The notes below the pieces were generated by a model. It worked only from the letters and a program-made list of their open reading frames with translations. It was not told the origin of the DNA and did not search any database. A stretch of 64,000 nucleotides of DNA, taken from positions 21,020 through 85,019 of the forward strand of contig NZ_MDHN01000039.1 of assembly GCF_001757105.1 (NCBI RefSeq). The letters are read 5' to 3'. A program made the position numbers and the translations under genes. How positions within the stretch are numbered: the first letter of the stretch is position 1; each line of letters opens with the position of its first letter. Origin of the DNA: Alteromonas confluentis (GTDB lineage Bacteria > Pseudomonadota > Gammaproteobacteria > Enterobacterales > Alteromonadaceae). This document shows positions 38,074 through 46,455 of the stretch, in pieces.

Positions 38074-38550
38074 TTAGTGGTGGTGACCACCTTCGCCGTG
38101 TACGTGACCATGATCTAGTTCTTCCGGCGTGGCTTCTCTTACCTCTACCACTTCAACGTCGAATTGTAAGGTAATGCCTGCCAGCGGGTGATTGCCATCT
38201 ACAACCACATGATCATCGTTTACTTCAATAACGATTACAGACTGCTCACCACCTTCCGACGACGCACGGAATGACATGCCGGGTTCTACTTCCATCCCTT
38301 CAAACATATTTTTAGGCACGCTTTGTACCAGCTCATCCATACGCTGACCGTATGCTTTTTCGGGTTCTACTGTGGTGCTGAATTTGTCGCCGGCCGTTTT
38401 ACCAACCAACTCGTCTTCCAAGCCTTCAATCAGAAAACGTCTGCCCATCAATACTACCAGCGGGTTCTTACCCACAGATGAATCGAGTTCGGTACCGTCT
38501 GTCGAGACAGTGTAGTGTAGCGTTACCACACTATCTGTTGTAATAGTCAT
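38074..38550 (-). CDS. slyD: FKBP-type peptidyl-prolyl isomerase SlyD
   Basis: SlyD is a cytoplasmic prolyl isomerase, chaperone and nickel-binding protein that assists hydrogenase maturation in enterobacteria. The FKBP parts are VTLHYTVSTDGTELDSS and FLIEGLEDELVGK, the IF flap runs about 70-125, and NHPLAGITLQFDVEVVEV closes the fold. The tail is short but metal-rich (HGHVHGEGGHHH), unlike the long tail in E. coli. Length is 158 residues. It is convergent with glnB and transcribed in the same direction as ygfZ, 85 bases apart. Confidence 0.96.
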   Translation of the reverse strand: MTITTDSVVTLHYTVSTDGTELDSSVGKNPLVVLMGRRFLIEGLEDELVGKTAGDKFSTTVEPEKAYGQRMDELVQSVPKNMFEGMEVEPGMSFRASSEGGEQSVIVIEVNDDHVVVDGNHPLAGITLQFDVEVVEVREATPEELDHGHVHGEGGHHH

Positions 38551-38635
38551 AGTTATTCCTGTGATGGATTGTGTCTCACGACACGTGAATGTGTGTTATC
38601 GAGCAATCAGTGTGGTGATAGTCAGATAACGACGA

Positions 38636-39601
38636 TTATTCTAAATTATAAGGCAATGCTGTAAAACATGACTGTAGTTCAGGGCTACTTGCCAACCTGT
38701 GCTGCGTGCTACTTTCGGTATCATTAGGTAACACAGCCATAAACCAGGTCTGTTCTTTAAGTTGCGCTTTACGAATAACGGTGCCGCCGCGGCGCCAACC
38801 ATTTTCCAGTTCTTTTTCTACGGTATCACCTACGTTAACATCAACAGCCTGTGGGATACAAAAAACGTAACCTGCGCGTTTGTTTTTACCCAGATAGCGA
38901 GTGCGAGCCACCACTTCCTGCCCCATGTAACAGCCTTTGTTGAAATCAATACCGTTCAAGGCTTGCACGTTCATCATTTGCGGCACGAATTCGTTCACTA
39001 CAGCGCCTGATACATCGGCAATGCCATGCTTTATCGCTAATGCTTCATACACGTCAGGGGCATATTCTGTCACCGAGTTATCTGACATCCATTGCTGAAA
39101 TTGGGCTGCAGCGTCGGTATGAAGTGCCAGGAGCAACTGATCAGAGGGAAAATCTTGTCTTACCACCACACCCGCGTCATTTTGCAGTGTACTGAGTCCA
39201 GCATCGGGAAGGGCACCGAAAACGTCAATTACCCATTGAGCTGTTTTGTCGCCAGAAACCGCAAACAGCGTGACGTCATCAGCTCTGTCGTTAATTTCCA
39301 CTTTGGAAAAAACACCATATTTTTTCAGTTGCCCCAGCGAGGATTCGGCACAGCCTTTTGGCATTGTTAACCAAATTTCATCATGCCATCTGTAAACGCT
39401 ACTGAGTGACCATGTTTTTCCTTTAAAGTCGCAATGGGCCGCGTGTCTGGCGGTTTGCTCATCTAACTTCTTAACATTTACAGTCAGTTGGCCTTGCAAG
39501 TAATCGTCACGTTGCTCACCGGCAATCGACAGCACCGTGTAGTGAGTCAGTGGAATGACATAATCAGCAGCAAGGCTATCAAGTGTTTCAGGCGTAACCA
39601 T
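38636..39601 (-). CDS. ygfZ: folate-binding iron-sulfur cluster maintenance protein YgfZ
   Basis: YgfZ is a glycine-cleavage-T-like protein that uses tetrahydrofolate to help assemble or repair certain iron-sulfur enzymes. The signature K-G-C-Y-x-G-Q-E occurs as DFNKGCYMGQEVVART, with the key cysteine. The start ATG at 39599-39601 is preceded by GGAT at six bases; an in-frame TTG at 39659-39661 would add 20 residues. Length is 321 residues. It is divergent from sdhE, the flavinylation factor, a conserved neighbour pair. Confidence 0.94.
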   Translation of the reverse strand: MVTPETLDSLAADYVIPLTHYTVLSIAGEQRDDYLQGQLTVNVKKLDEQTARHAAHCDFKGKTWSLSSVYRWHDEIWLTMPKGCAESSLGQLKKYGVFSKVEINDRADDVTLFAVSGDKTAQWVIDVFGALPDAGLSTLQNDAGVVVRQDFPSDQLLLALHTDAAAQFQQWMSDNSVTEYAPDVYEALAIKHGIADVSGAVVNEFVPQMMNVQALNGIDFNKGCYMGQEVVARTRYLGKNKRAGYVFCIPQAVDVNVGDTVEKELENGWRRGGTVIRKAQLKEQTWFMAVLPNDTESSTQHRLASSPELQSCFTALPYNLE

Positions 39602-39705
39602 TGGAAATCCGTAGTAAACTGGTTTATCTCCTATCAATGGGGGAGGATTTTCTATTCTCAACCACCGAAACGGGTAAAAAGGACGGTGAGAGTAGGTCGG
39701 GCTTC

Positions 39706-39714
39706 TGGTATAGT
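39706..39714 (+). promoter_or_regulatory. candidate extended -10 promoter of sdhE-ygfX
   Basis: TGGTATAGT is an extended -10 element followed by the GC-rich GCGGCGG, 31 bases before the sdhE start. No clear -35 is seen. Confidence 0.45.
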
Positions 39715-39745
39715 GCGGCGGATAAGTAATGAGGTAGATAGATAA

Positions 39746-39997
39746 ATGTTCACAGAGAAAAGATACAACCGCTTAAAATGGGCCTGTCGACGCGGCATGC
39801 TTGAATTAGATGTACTGTTTCTGCCTTTTGTTGAAGAAGCATTTAGTGATTTAGACGCAGAGAAACAGGAAACGTTTGAACGACTGTTGACGTGTGATGA
39901 TCCTGATCTTTTTGCCTGGTTTATGGGCCACCAGAAATGTGATGATCCTGAACTTGCCGAAATGGTGAAAATCATCCTGGATCGTGTCAAAGTATAA
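39746..39997 (+). CDS. sdhE: FAD assembly factor SdhE
   Basis: SdhE (YgfY/CptB) promotes covalent attachment of FAD to succinate dehydrogenase and fumarate reductase. The 83-residue protein has the required RGMLE motif (R-G-x-x-E) near residue 16 and the rest of the all-helical fold (LDVLFLPFVEEAFSDLDAEKQETFERLL, DLFAWFMG). It is divergent from ygfZ, and its 3' end overlaps ygfX by 14 bases, an arrangement shared with E. coli. Confidence 0.97.
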   Translation: MFTEKRYNRLKWACRRGMLELDVLFLPFVEEAFSDLDAEKQETFERLLTCDDPDLFAWFMGHQKCDDPELAEMVKIILDRVKV

Positions 39998-40460
39998 TTT
40001 CACTCTGAAATGCTGGGCGTTCCGTCGATTGGCATTCTTAATGCCACTGTCGGCGGCGTCTATCGTTTTGTTGTGCCTTCCTCCTACAGCGAAAAGCTGG
40101 CTACCGGGAAACCTACCTGAACTGCTCATCATTTTTCTCGTAGTAATAACGTCAGTATGGCAATTTAGAACTAACATTCTGTGTGTTTTCTGCGCGTTGT
40201 TGAAGAGGCCTGTTCACGATTCAGTGAGAGATATTGCCCGCCCAACTATATGCGTTGAAGTCGAAGGCGACATTTGGACCGAGCAGGAATCAGGTGCAAT
40301 ACGACGCAGACAAATAGATATAAACCACAGCCGACTGTTTCCCGGTGCAATGTTTCTGCAATTCAGAACTGAAAACGGTGATGCGAGCTATCGCTGGGTA
40401 TTCAGAGGGGAATGCGATGAGTTGTATTTTCGTCGATTGAGCCGGCTTATCGTTACATGA
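39984..40460 (+). CDS. YgfX-family membrane protein
   Basis: The small protein has two hydrophobic segments near the N-terminus (PLSAASIVLLCLPP and ELLIIFLVVITSVWQF) and a soluble C-terminal region (GDIWTEQESGAIRRRQI, FPGAMFLQFRTENGDASYRW). Position and topology match YgfX (CptA), encoded beside and overlapping sdhE in E. coli. The GTG start lies inside the end of sdhE. YgfX was proposed to be a toxin acting on cytoskeletal proteins, but the partner is better known as a flavinylation factor, so I do not call a toxin-antitoxin pair. Identification rests mainly on context and topology. Confidence 0.75.
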   Translation: MSKYNFTLKCWAFRRLAFLMPLSAASIVLLCLPPTAKSWLPGNLPELLIIFLVVITSVWQFRTNILCVFCALLKRPVHDSVRDIARPTICVEVEGDIWTEQESGAIRRRQIDINHSRLFPGAMFLQFRTENGDASYRWVFRGECDELYFRRLSRLIVT

Positions 40461-40481
40461 AGCTTTTTTGGAGATGCGTGT

Positions 40482-41345
40482 ATGTTTGGTTTAATGTTCA
40501 AGGCGCTGACACACCGGCCTGACAAAAATTTACTGCGGCAATTTAAGCCACCCGTGGTACCCGCAATTACACGGGAAAAGAATATCATTATTGATGATAA
40601 GCATTTGGCCCGGTATGCATCGCTAACCGGTTGGGAGCATGCCGTATTGCACCCGTGTTATCTTCAGGTGCTGTCATTGCCGCTGCAGTTACAATGTTTG
40701 GCACATAAACGTAGCCCTTTTCCCCTTTTAGGCCTTGTTCATCGGGAAAACAAGATTCGTCAGTTAAATCACCTCGATAAAGCAAAGCCTTTTGAGATGC
40801 GTGTAGGATTTTCCGATATTAGTGCCTACAAGAGAGGGTGGGACGTGAAAATGTACGCCCGCGCGCTGCAAGACAATCAGTTGGTTTATGAAGCGCAAGC
40901 GACGTATCTTGTGAAAGCAAAAGCGCCCCATGTGTCAACGGAAAACAATGCTGGCACCGGAACGGTCCATATCAAGCCGCAGATAGAATATGCTGACGCA
41001 ACCACGCATATCGAAGCGCCAGGGAATATAGGCAGGCGCTATGCGAAACTGTCTGGTGATGCGAATCCTATACATTTGAATGCGTTAACGGCCAAACCAT
41101 TCGGTTTCCCCCGCGCCATCGCTCATGGTATGTGGACACTCGCCATGTCGGTAAGTCATCTCTATCCGGCGGCACCGGTTACGGAAATCACCATTGATAA
41201 TCAATTTAAGAAACCGCTGCTATTGCCTGGCCAGGCGCAGTTAAAAACGGCGCAGAGTAACGGCGATACTCGCTTCTTGCTGGAAAATGCAGACAACAAT
41301 GAGCCGGTGATAACCGGCGTTATGGCGAACTACTTTGCCCTGTAA
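40482..41345 (+). CDS. MaoC-like double-hotdog hydratase/dehydratase
   Basis: The C-terminal half is a MaoC hotdog domain with the hydratase motif YAKLSGDANPIHLNALTAK (catalytic Asp and His) and the following FGFPRAIAHGMWTLAM. The N-terminal half looks like a second, degenerate hotdog domain (DDKHLARYASLTGW, LQVLSLPLQLQCL, SDISAYKRGWDVKM). Enzymes of this design hydrate enoyl thioesters, for example in beta-oxidation or polyhydroxyalkanoate supply. The true substrate cannot be read from sequence. It has 287 residues, follows ygfX by 21 bases and ends at a bidirectional terminator. Confidence 0.87.
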   Translation: MFGLMFKALTHRPDKNLLRQFKPPVVPAITREKNIIIDDKHLARYASLTGWEHAVLHPCYLQVLSLPLQLQCLAHKRSPFPLLGLVHRENKIRQLNHLDKAKPFEMRVGFSDISAYKRGWDVKMYARALQDNQLVYEAQATYLVKAKAPHVSTENNAGTGTVHIKPQIEYADATTHIEAPGNIGRRYAKLSGDANPIHLNALTAKPFGFPRAIAHGMWTLAMSVSHLYPAAPVTEITIDNQFKKPLLLPGQAQLKTAQSNGDTRFLLENADNNEPVITGVMANYFAL

Positions 41346-41364
41346 CCGATGCTTTTAGCCCAAT

Positions 41365-41396
41365 AAAAAGCCCAGGTTAATTAACGTGGGCTTTTT
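41365..41396. terminator. bidirectional terminator between the MaoC-like gene and nadB
   Basis: AAAAAGCCCA and TGGGCTTTTT are paired, and the inner GTTAATTAAC is itself self-complementary. A and T runs on the flanks allow use on both strands of this convergent junction. Confidence 0.9.
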
Positions 41397-41427
41397 GTTT
41401 GGTGACAAGATTACTACCGGTAAACCC

Positions 41428-43104
41428 TTAGTGGTCTTTTACCGTCGCCATAGAGCCGGGTTCGGGTTGCCATTTCGCAGGAAGCGGTTTCAACACCGTA
41501 GGCTTTGCGTCTGGAAGCAAGTCGGGATAATCAAGATTATAATGTAGCCCGCGACTTTCTTTACGCTCCATGGCACAGCGAACAATCAGCTCAGCCACAG
41601 TGACCAGGTTGCGCAACTCTAATAAATTGTTGGAGACACGGAAATTGGCGTAATACTCCTGAATCTCCTGGCTCAGTAGCTGTATTCGTCGCAGCGCTCT
41701 TTCCAGGCGTTTATTGGTGCGCACAATGCCTACGTAATCCCACATGAAGAACCGCAGTTCATGCCAATTGTGCTGAATGATGACCTCTTCATCAGAGTTG
41801 GTCACCTGAGATTCATCCCACGGCGCTATCGGTTCTTCTACGTAATTGTCTTGCAGGTGACTGAGAATGTCTTTTGCTGCTGCTGCGGCGTACACCACGC
41901 ATTCTAACAGCGAATTTGACGCCATTCGGTTAGCACCGTGCAATCCGGTATAAGCTACTTCGCCCACAGCGTAAACGTTGTCCAGATCCGTTTTAGCGTT
42001 GAAATCTGTCATCACGCCCCCGCAACTGTAATGCGCTGCGGGCACCACGGGAATGGGCTGTGTGGTGATATCAATGCCCAGCGACAAGCACTTACGATAG
42101 ATATTCGGGAAATGTTTTACCACGAATTCCGCCGGCTTGTGGCTGATGTCGAGATACATACACTCTGCACCCAAACGTTTCATTTCATAATCGATGGCCC
42201 GGGCGACGATATCGCGGGGAGCCAGATCACCGCGGTCATCAAACCGTTTCATAAAAGGTGTGCCGTCAGCATGACAGAGGCGGGCACCTTCACCGCGTAA
42301 TGCTTCGGTGATCAGAAAATTCCGGGCCTGGGGATGATATAAACAGGTTGGATGGAACTGATTAAATTCCATATTGGCAACACGGCAACCTGCGCGCCAT
42401 GCCATAGCAATACCGTCACCGCTTGAAACATCTGGGTTCGACGTATATTGATATACTTTACTGGCGCCACCTGTGGCAAGCACGATGAATCTGCTACGAA
42501 TAACTTCAACGTGAGCGCGCTGTAGGTTCCATACATACGCACCAGTACAATTCTGGCTATTTTGCTTTGAACGGATAAGGTCAATCGCATTATAGCGTTC
42601 AAGGAATTCAATGTTTGGATGGGCTGAAACCACGTCATTTAACGTAATTTGCAATGCTTCGCCGGTGGCATCTGCAGCATGCAGAATGCGGCGATGACTG
42701 TGTCCACCTTCACGGGTAAGGTGAAAACGTTCTTCACCTTTTTCATCGGTTTCCGTGTCGAAAGGTACGCCATGATTAATAAGCCAGGTGAGCGCTTCTT
42801 TAGCATTCTCGGCGGTAAATCTAACCGCCGCTTCCTCGCAAAGTCCGGCGCCCGCATTGAGTGTGTCGGCTACATGTGCGTCAATTGAATCCTGCTCATC
42901 GAATACGGCAGCAATGCCACCCTGAGCGTATCGGGTAGAGCCTTCATTACGATCACTTTTACTCAGTACGATAACCCGGCAATGGTCGGCGAGTTTAAGC
43001 GCAAGACTAAGACCCGCAGCGCCACTGCCTATTACAAGTACGTCGCACTGGTGTTCAATACTTTGATGTTCCGCTGAAGGTAGTGATGAAGCCACTGATT
43101 TCAT
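41428..43104 (-). CDS. nadB: L-aspartate oxidase
   Basis: NadB oxidises L-aspartate to iminoaspartate, the first step of de novo NAD synthesis, with NadA using the product. The N-terminal FAD-binding motif is [21 protein letters not shown], followed by [12 protein letters not shown] and [13 protein letters not shown], the substrate-region motifs shared with succinate dehydrogenase flavoproteins. [10 protein letters not shown] and the helical C-terminal domain are intact. It has 558 residues, slightly longer than E. coli (540), with a short N-terminal extension. The ATG has no clear ribosome binding site. It is divergent from rpoE, the same neighbour as in E. coli. Confidence 0.97.
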   Translation of the reverse strand: MKSVASSLPSAEHQSIEHQCDVLVIGSGAAGLSLALKLADHCRVIVLSKSDRNEGSTRYAQGGIAAVFDEQDSIDAHVADTLNAGAGLCEEAAVRFTAENAKEALTWLINHGVPFDTETDEKGEERFHLTREGGHSHRRILHAADATGEALQITLNDVVSAHPNIEFLERYNAIDLIRSKQNSQNCTGAYVWNLQRAHVEVIRSRFIVLATGGASKVYQYTSNPDVSSGDGIAMAWRAGCRVANMEFNQFHPTCLYHPQARNFLITEALRGEGARLCHADGTPFMKRFDDRGDLAPRDIVARAIDYEMKRLGAECMYLDISHKPAEFVVKHFPNIYRKCLSLGIDITTQPIPVVPAAHYSCGGVMTDFNAKTDLDNVYAVGEVAYTGLHGANRMASNSLLECVVYAAAAAKDILSHLQDNYVEEPIAPWDESQVTNSDEEVIIQHNWHELRFFMWDYVGIVRTNKRLERALRRIQLLSQEIQEYYANFRVSNNLLELRNLVTVAELIVRCAMERKESRGLHYNLDYPDLLPDAKPTVLKPLPAKWQPEPGSMATVKDH

Positions 43105-43243
43105 GGTATTTTAGCGGTTTATAACTAGGATAAGGTTCGGCAAGTCTAAATGAAGCGTGGAAAAAGGCAAATCGCTAATATCCCGTTATGGTAAATTTTC
43201 TTATATCTTTTATTGATAATTTAAAGTTTGACCGCATTTTCTT

Positions 43244-43271
43244 CGAACTTTCTGAAAAATATGCAGTCTAC
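43244..43271 (+). promoter_or_regulatory. sigma-E-type promoter of rpoE
   Basis: CGAACTT (43244-43250) and GTCTAC (43266-43271) are 15 bases apart, close to the RpoE consensus GGAACTT-N15-GTCTAA. It lies 54 bases before the rpoE start and is consistent with the known autoregulation of rpoE operons. Confidence 0.75.
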
Positions 43272-43324
43272 CTGATGCTTGCATGAGCTGTTTATGTGGT
43301 AGATGTTAAGGAGAAATGGCTCGG

Positions 43325-43903
43325 ATGAGCGAGCAGATAACCGATCAACAGATTGTTGAAAAGGTACAGAACGGTGATAAAAATGCATTTAACCTGCTGG
43401 TAACCCGTTATCAGCATAAAGTCATGCATCTGGTGTCGAGGTATGTGAAAAATACCGGTGATGTAGCAGATGTCACGCAAGATGCGTTTATAAAAGCTTA
43501 CCGTGCTTTGCCCAATTTTCGTGGAGACAGTGCGTTTTATACCTGGCTCTACCGTATCGCTGTTAACAGTGCAAAAAATTATCTCGTTGCTCAGGGGAGA
43601 AAACCGCCTGCCAACGATGTAGATGCAGAAGAGGCAGATTATTACGACGGCAGTGACGCACTCAGAGAGCAGTCTACCCCCGAACGCAGTTTGCTTTCTG
43701 ATGAAATCGAGGCGACGTTGTTCCGTGTGGTAGAAAAACTGCCTGACGATTTGCGTATGGCTATTACGCTTCGTGAGATCGAAGGACTAAGTTACGAAGA
43801 GATCGCCAGTGTAATGGGTTGTCCGGTAGGCACTGTACGTTCTCGGATCTTCCGGGCACGTGAAGCCATCGACAAAGTCATTCAGCCACTTTTGGAAAAT
43901 TAA
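43325..43903 (+). CDS. rpoE: RNA polymerase sigma-E (extracytoplasmic stress) factor
   Basis: RpoE directs transcription of envelope-stress genes. Sigma region 2 is seen in FNLLVTRYQHKVMHLVSRYV to DSAFYTWLYRIAVNSAKNYL, and region 4 in LPDDLRMAITLREIEGLSYEEIASVMGCPVGTVRSRIFRAR with its helix-turn-helix. The start ATG 43325 gives MSEQITDQ, aligned with E. coli; ATG 43316 is only two bases from AAGGAG and would add three residues. Length is 192 residues. The gene heads rpoE-rseA-rseB-rseC and is preceded by a sigma-E-type promoter. Confidence 0.98.
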   Translation: MSEQITDQQIVEKVQNGDKNAFNLLVTRYQHKVMHLVSRYVKNTGDVADVTQDAFIKAYRALPNFRGDSAFYTWLYRIAVNSAKNYLVAQGRKPPANDVDAEEADYYDGSDALREQSTPERSLLSDEIEATLFRVVEKLPDDLRMAITLREIEGLSYEEIASVMGCPVGTVRSRIFRAREAIDKVIQPLLEN

Positions 43904-44003
43904 TTTAGTTTTTTTCGCGATGAAGTTGAACTTTCTCGGGATGAAGTGAACTAAATAGCTGTGTTATGGTAGCAAGCGATCATTTGGATCAGGATTTTAT
44001 AGT

Positions 44004-44594
44004 ATGACGCAACAGCAAGAAAAATTGTCAGCCTTTATGGATGGTGAGACAGATAGCGCTGAAATTATGGAAGCTATCCTCAATGATGAAGAGCTGAAAG
44101 CAAAATGGCAGCGTTACCATGTTATCCGTAGTGGTTTACGCAAAGAAGCAACGGTGGCACCAGAGATGGACATCACCGCAGCAGTGGCTGCAGCCTTAGA
44201 CAGCGAGCCAACAGTCATGGCGCCTAAGCGCTCAGGCTGGAAATCACTGCCACTTATTGGCAACGTGGTTCCATTTGCAAAGCAAAGTGGCCAGTTTGCG
44301 GTTGCGGCTTCCGTTGCCGTTGCCGTCATCTTAGGCGTGCAGCAGATGAATCAGCCAGAGCCAACTGAACCGTTTTCGACATTCGAAACGCCGGGACGCA
44401 TTGGTGGTTTGTCACCAGTTAGTCTTGAGCAAACTCGTACGTTGCCTCGCAACGACATGAGCGTGGTTCTGGAAAAGAAACGTAAGATTAATGCTATCAT
44501 TGCAGACCACGAGCAGCAGATTCAGCTGAAACAAGCTGAAGATCAGAGCAACGAGGTAGATCAGGAAGCGCGGTCAAACGTTAATCCAGACTAA
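44004..44594 (+). CDS. rseA: anti-sigma-E factor RseA
   Basis: RseA holds sigma-E at the inner membrane until DegS and RseP cleave it. The N-terminal cytoplasmic domain (EKLSAFMDGETDSAEIMEAILNDEELKAKWQRYHVIR) binds sigma-E. One transmembrane helix is seen near residues 92-112 (QFAVAASVAVAVILGV). The periplasmic part is about 80 residues with PGRIGGLSPVSLEQT, a region expected to contact RseB. It has 196 residues, lies 100 bases after rpoE and nine before the rseB ATG. Confidence 0.96.
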   Translation: MTQQQEKLSAFMDGETDSAEIMEAILNDEELKAKWQRYHVIRSGLRKEATVAPEMDITAAVAAALDSEPTVMAPKRSGWKSLPLIGNVVPFAKQSGQFAVAASVAVAVILGVQQMNQPEPTEPFSTFETPGRIGGLSPVSLEQTRTLPRNDMSVVLEKKRKINAIIADHEQQIQLKQAEDQSNEVDQEARSNVNPD

Positions 44595-44602
44595 GAGTTT
44601 CG

Positions 44603-45754
44603 ATGACAAAAGCATTTTTTAATAACGTACCAGCTCCCTCGGAGCTGGTACGTTTGTTTTCACCGCGGAATTTTTGCATTTATAGCCTGGCGTCTGTTGG
44701 GCTCGCATTTTCTGTTCATGCTCAACAGCCCCCATCCCCGCAAATAAAGAGCCAATCCCAGCCAGATGCTATTGTATCTGAGCAAAACTCCATGCTGGCC
44801 GACGACGACAATAATGCATTGGCTGATGTTTATCCCTATGCACTTACGGAAAAACCGCAATCTGCCACAGATTGGATGCTGAAAATGTCTGCGGCGGTGA
44901 GAACGCTGAATTTTGAAGTGTCATTTGTTGTAAGCAGGCTGAATCAGGAAACGGTACCGTTCTTGTGGCGTCATGGTGTGCTTAACGATGGCACTTCTGT
45001 TGAACAGCTGAACTTACAAAATGGACCTGGACGGGAACTGATTCGATTTGGTGATGTAGTCAGTATTTTTGAACCTGATGCACCGCCTTATAGTTTGCAG
45101 TCTAAATACATCAATGGTCCGATCCCCAGCGAGTTACTTTATGATCCGATGTCGCTGGTGAAGGGTTACGATTTTGTTTCTGTCGGCCGTGCGCGCGTAG
45201 CCGGCAGACCTGCTCAGCAGCTCCGGGTTGTTAGTCGTGATAATACGCGTTTCAGTTATCAACTATGGCTTGATCAGCAATCAGGTATGCTGTTGAAAAT
45301 GAATACCCTGGATTTACAGGGAAATGTGCTCGAACAAATCCAGGTGAGTTCGTTTGAGATTCATCAACAGGCGCCGGAATATTTTGCAAAAGTAAACAGA
45401 GATTCATTACCTGCCGCCCTGGCACTACATTCGGCAGCAAATCGGGCGCAAAACTGGGAAGTGGATTACCTCCCCAGTGGCATGGTTGAGGTAAAACAGG
45501 ATATCAGGCGACTGGCAGTAACCGGTCAGGTTGTTGAATACAAATTATTTTCTGATGGACTGGTCGATGTGTCAGTTTATGTACAGCCCGCAGCCGATGC
45601 CATTGGTTCTGACCTGGTGTTGCGCCATGAACTGAGTACATTCTTGAGCCTGACTGATGGTAAAGCCCAGGTTACGGTGATCGGAGAAATTCCTTTGCAA
45701 ACGGCGAATGCCATCGCAACTTCGTTGAAATTAAAGGACGACAACGGTGATTAA
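44603..45754 (+). CDS. rseB: sigma-E regulator RseB (MucB)
   Basis: RseB is a periplasmic lipoprotein-sensing protein that shields RseA from DegS. The two-domain fold is visible as DWMLKMSAAVRTLNFEVSFV to MLLKMNTLD and the C-terminal SGMVEVKQDIRRL to LKDDNGD. The signal peptide ends at SVHA. From the ATG the leader is 40 residues and contains a perfect 14-pair hairpin. An in-frame TTG at 44654-44656 has GGAG nine bases upstream and would give a standard 23-residue signal peptide (MFSPRN...). The true start is therefore uncertain. The stop overlaps rseC by eight bases. Confidence 0.95.
   Translation: MTKAFFNNVPAPSELVRLFSPRNFCIYSLASVGLAFSVHAQQPPSPQIKSQSQPDAIVSEQNSMLADDDNNALADVYPYALTEKPQSATDWMLKMSAAVRTLNFEVSFVVSRLNQETVPFLWRHGVLNDGTSVEQLNLQNGPGRELIRFGDVVSIFEPDAPPYSLQSKYINGPIPSELLYDPMSLVKGYDFVSVGRARVAGRPAQQLRVVSRDNTRFSYQLWLDQQSGMLLKMNTLDLQGNVLEQIQVSSFEIHQQAPEYFAKVNRDSLPAALALHSAANRAQNWEVDYLPSGMVEVKQDIRRLAVTGQVVEYKLFSDGLVDVSVYVQPAADAIGSDLVLRHELSTFLSLTDGKAQVTVIGEIPLQTANAIATSLKLKDDNGD
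44624..44660 (+). terminator. terminator-like hairpin at the rseA-rseB junction, inside the rseB reading frame
   Basis: Arms AACGTACCAGCTCC (44624-44637) and GGAGCTGGTACGTT (44641-44654) pair perfectly around a CTC loop, then TTGTTTTC follows. It meets the shape of an intrinsic terminator but lies just after the rseB ATG. The right arm also carries the possible Shine-Dalgarno GGAG for the TTG start, so folding would hide it. Confidence 0.75.
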
Positions 45755-46220
45755 AGAAACGGCGACAGTGGTGGCCGTAGACGGCGATTTCATCACCGTG
45801 GAAGCAGCCATTAAAACCACCTGCTCAAGCTGTCAGGCGCAAAGCGATTGTGGTTCAGGGGTCATTTCCCGGGCATTGTCACCGCGCACGCAACAGCTTT
45901 CTTTGCGTTCGCCGGTTCCCTGTAAAGTGGGCGATACTGTGCGTATCGGTGTACCTGAAGCCGGGGTAGTGGCAGCGTCTTTATGGCTCTATGTTGTGCC
46001 TCTCATCGTATTGGTGATATCGGCTATCGGCGCAGGGCAGGGTTTGCCCCGCCTGGGTTTGCACAGCGAACTATGGGCACTGGCAACCAGCCTACTGTTA
46101 ACCTTTGGCTCGTTCATCCTGATCTCAGGCCATCTGAAGAAAATTGACCAGACCCGCTTTCAACCGGTTATTTTGAGCGCTACTGTTTCCACTTCAGAGA
46201 TTTACACGCCACAAAAATAG
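45747..46220 (+). CDS. rseC: SoxR-reducing / positive sigma-E regulator RseC
   Basis: RseC is a small inner-membrane protein linked to sigma-E activity and reduction of SoxR. The N-terminal domain has the four-cysteine cluster TTCSSCQAQSDCGSG (Cys26, Cys29, Cys35 and a later Cys59 region). Two transmembrane segments follow (WLYVVPLIVLVISAIGAG and LWALATSLLLTFGSFILI). It has 157 residues. The GTG start overlaps the end of rseB and follows AAGGA by nine bases. It ends the rpoE operon. Confidence 0.95.
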   Translation: MIKETATVVAVDGDFITVEAAIKTTCSSCQAQSDCGSGVISRALSPRTQQLSLRSPVPCKVGDTVRIGVPEAGVVAASLWLYVVPLIVLVISAIGAGQGLPRLGLHSELWALATSLLLTFGSFILISGHLKKIDQTRFQPVILSATVSTSEIYTPQK

Positions 46221-46455
46221 CGAAGAGGTGACGCCAAGCCCCGGTATCACCCCTCAATTTCTGCAATAATTCGTATTATTATCGCAGACTATCCTAAATG
46301 GTGAAGCTTATTCGCTTTTCGCCGAATAAATAGGTAAAATCCGCACGCTTTGCACCAGCGTATTTTTATACACGCATGTGGTGTCGTGAAACAGTAAGTC
46401 ATAAACTTACTTTCCGGTTTGTTTAATTCTATCTCGCAGGACATTTTCCAGCATT

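Noticed and set aside
39746-40460. sdhE-ygfX as a CptB-CptA toxin-antitoxin pair
   Set aside because: SdhE has the RGxxE motif of flavinylation factors, a housekeeping role; the pair is conserved core, not accessory.
43921-43955. Second sigma-E promoter between rpoE and rseA
   Set aside because: GAACTT is present but no TCTAA/TCTGA-like -10 occurs at 15-17 bases.
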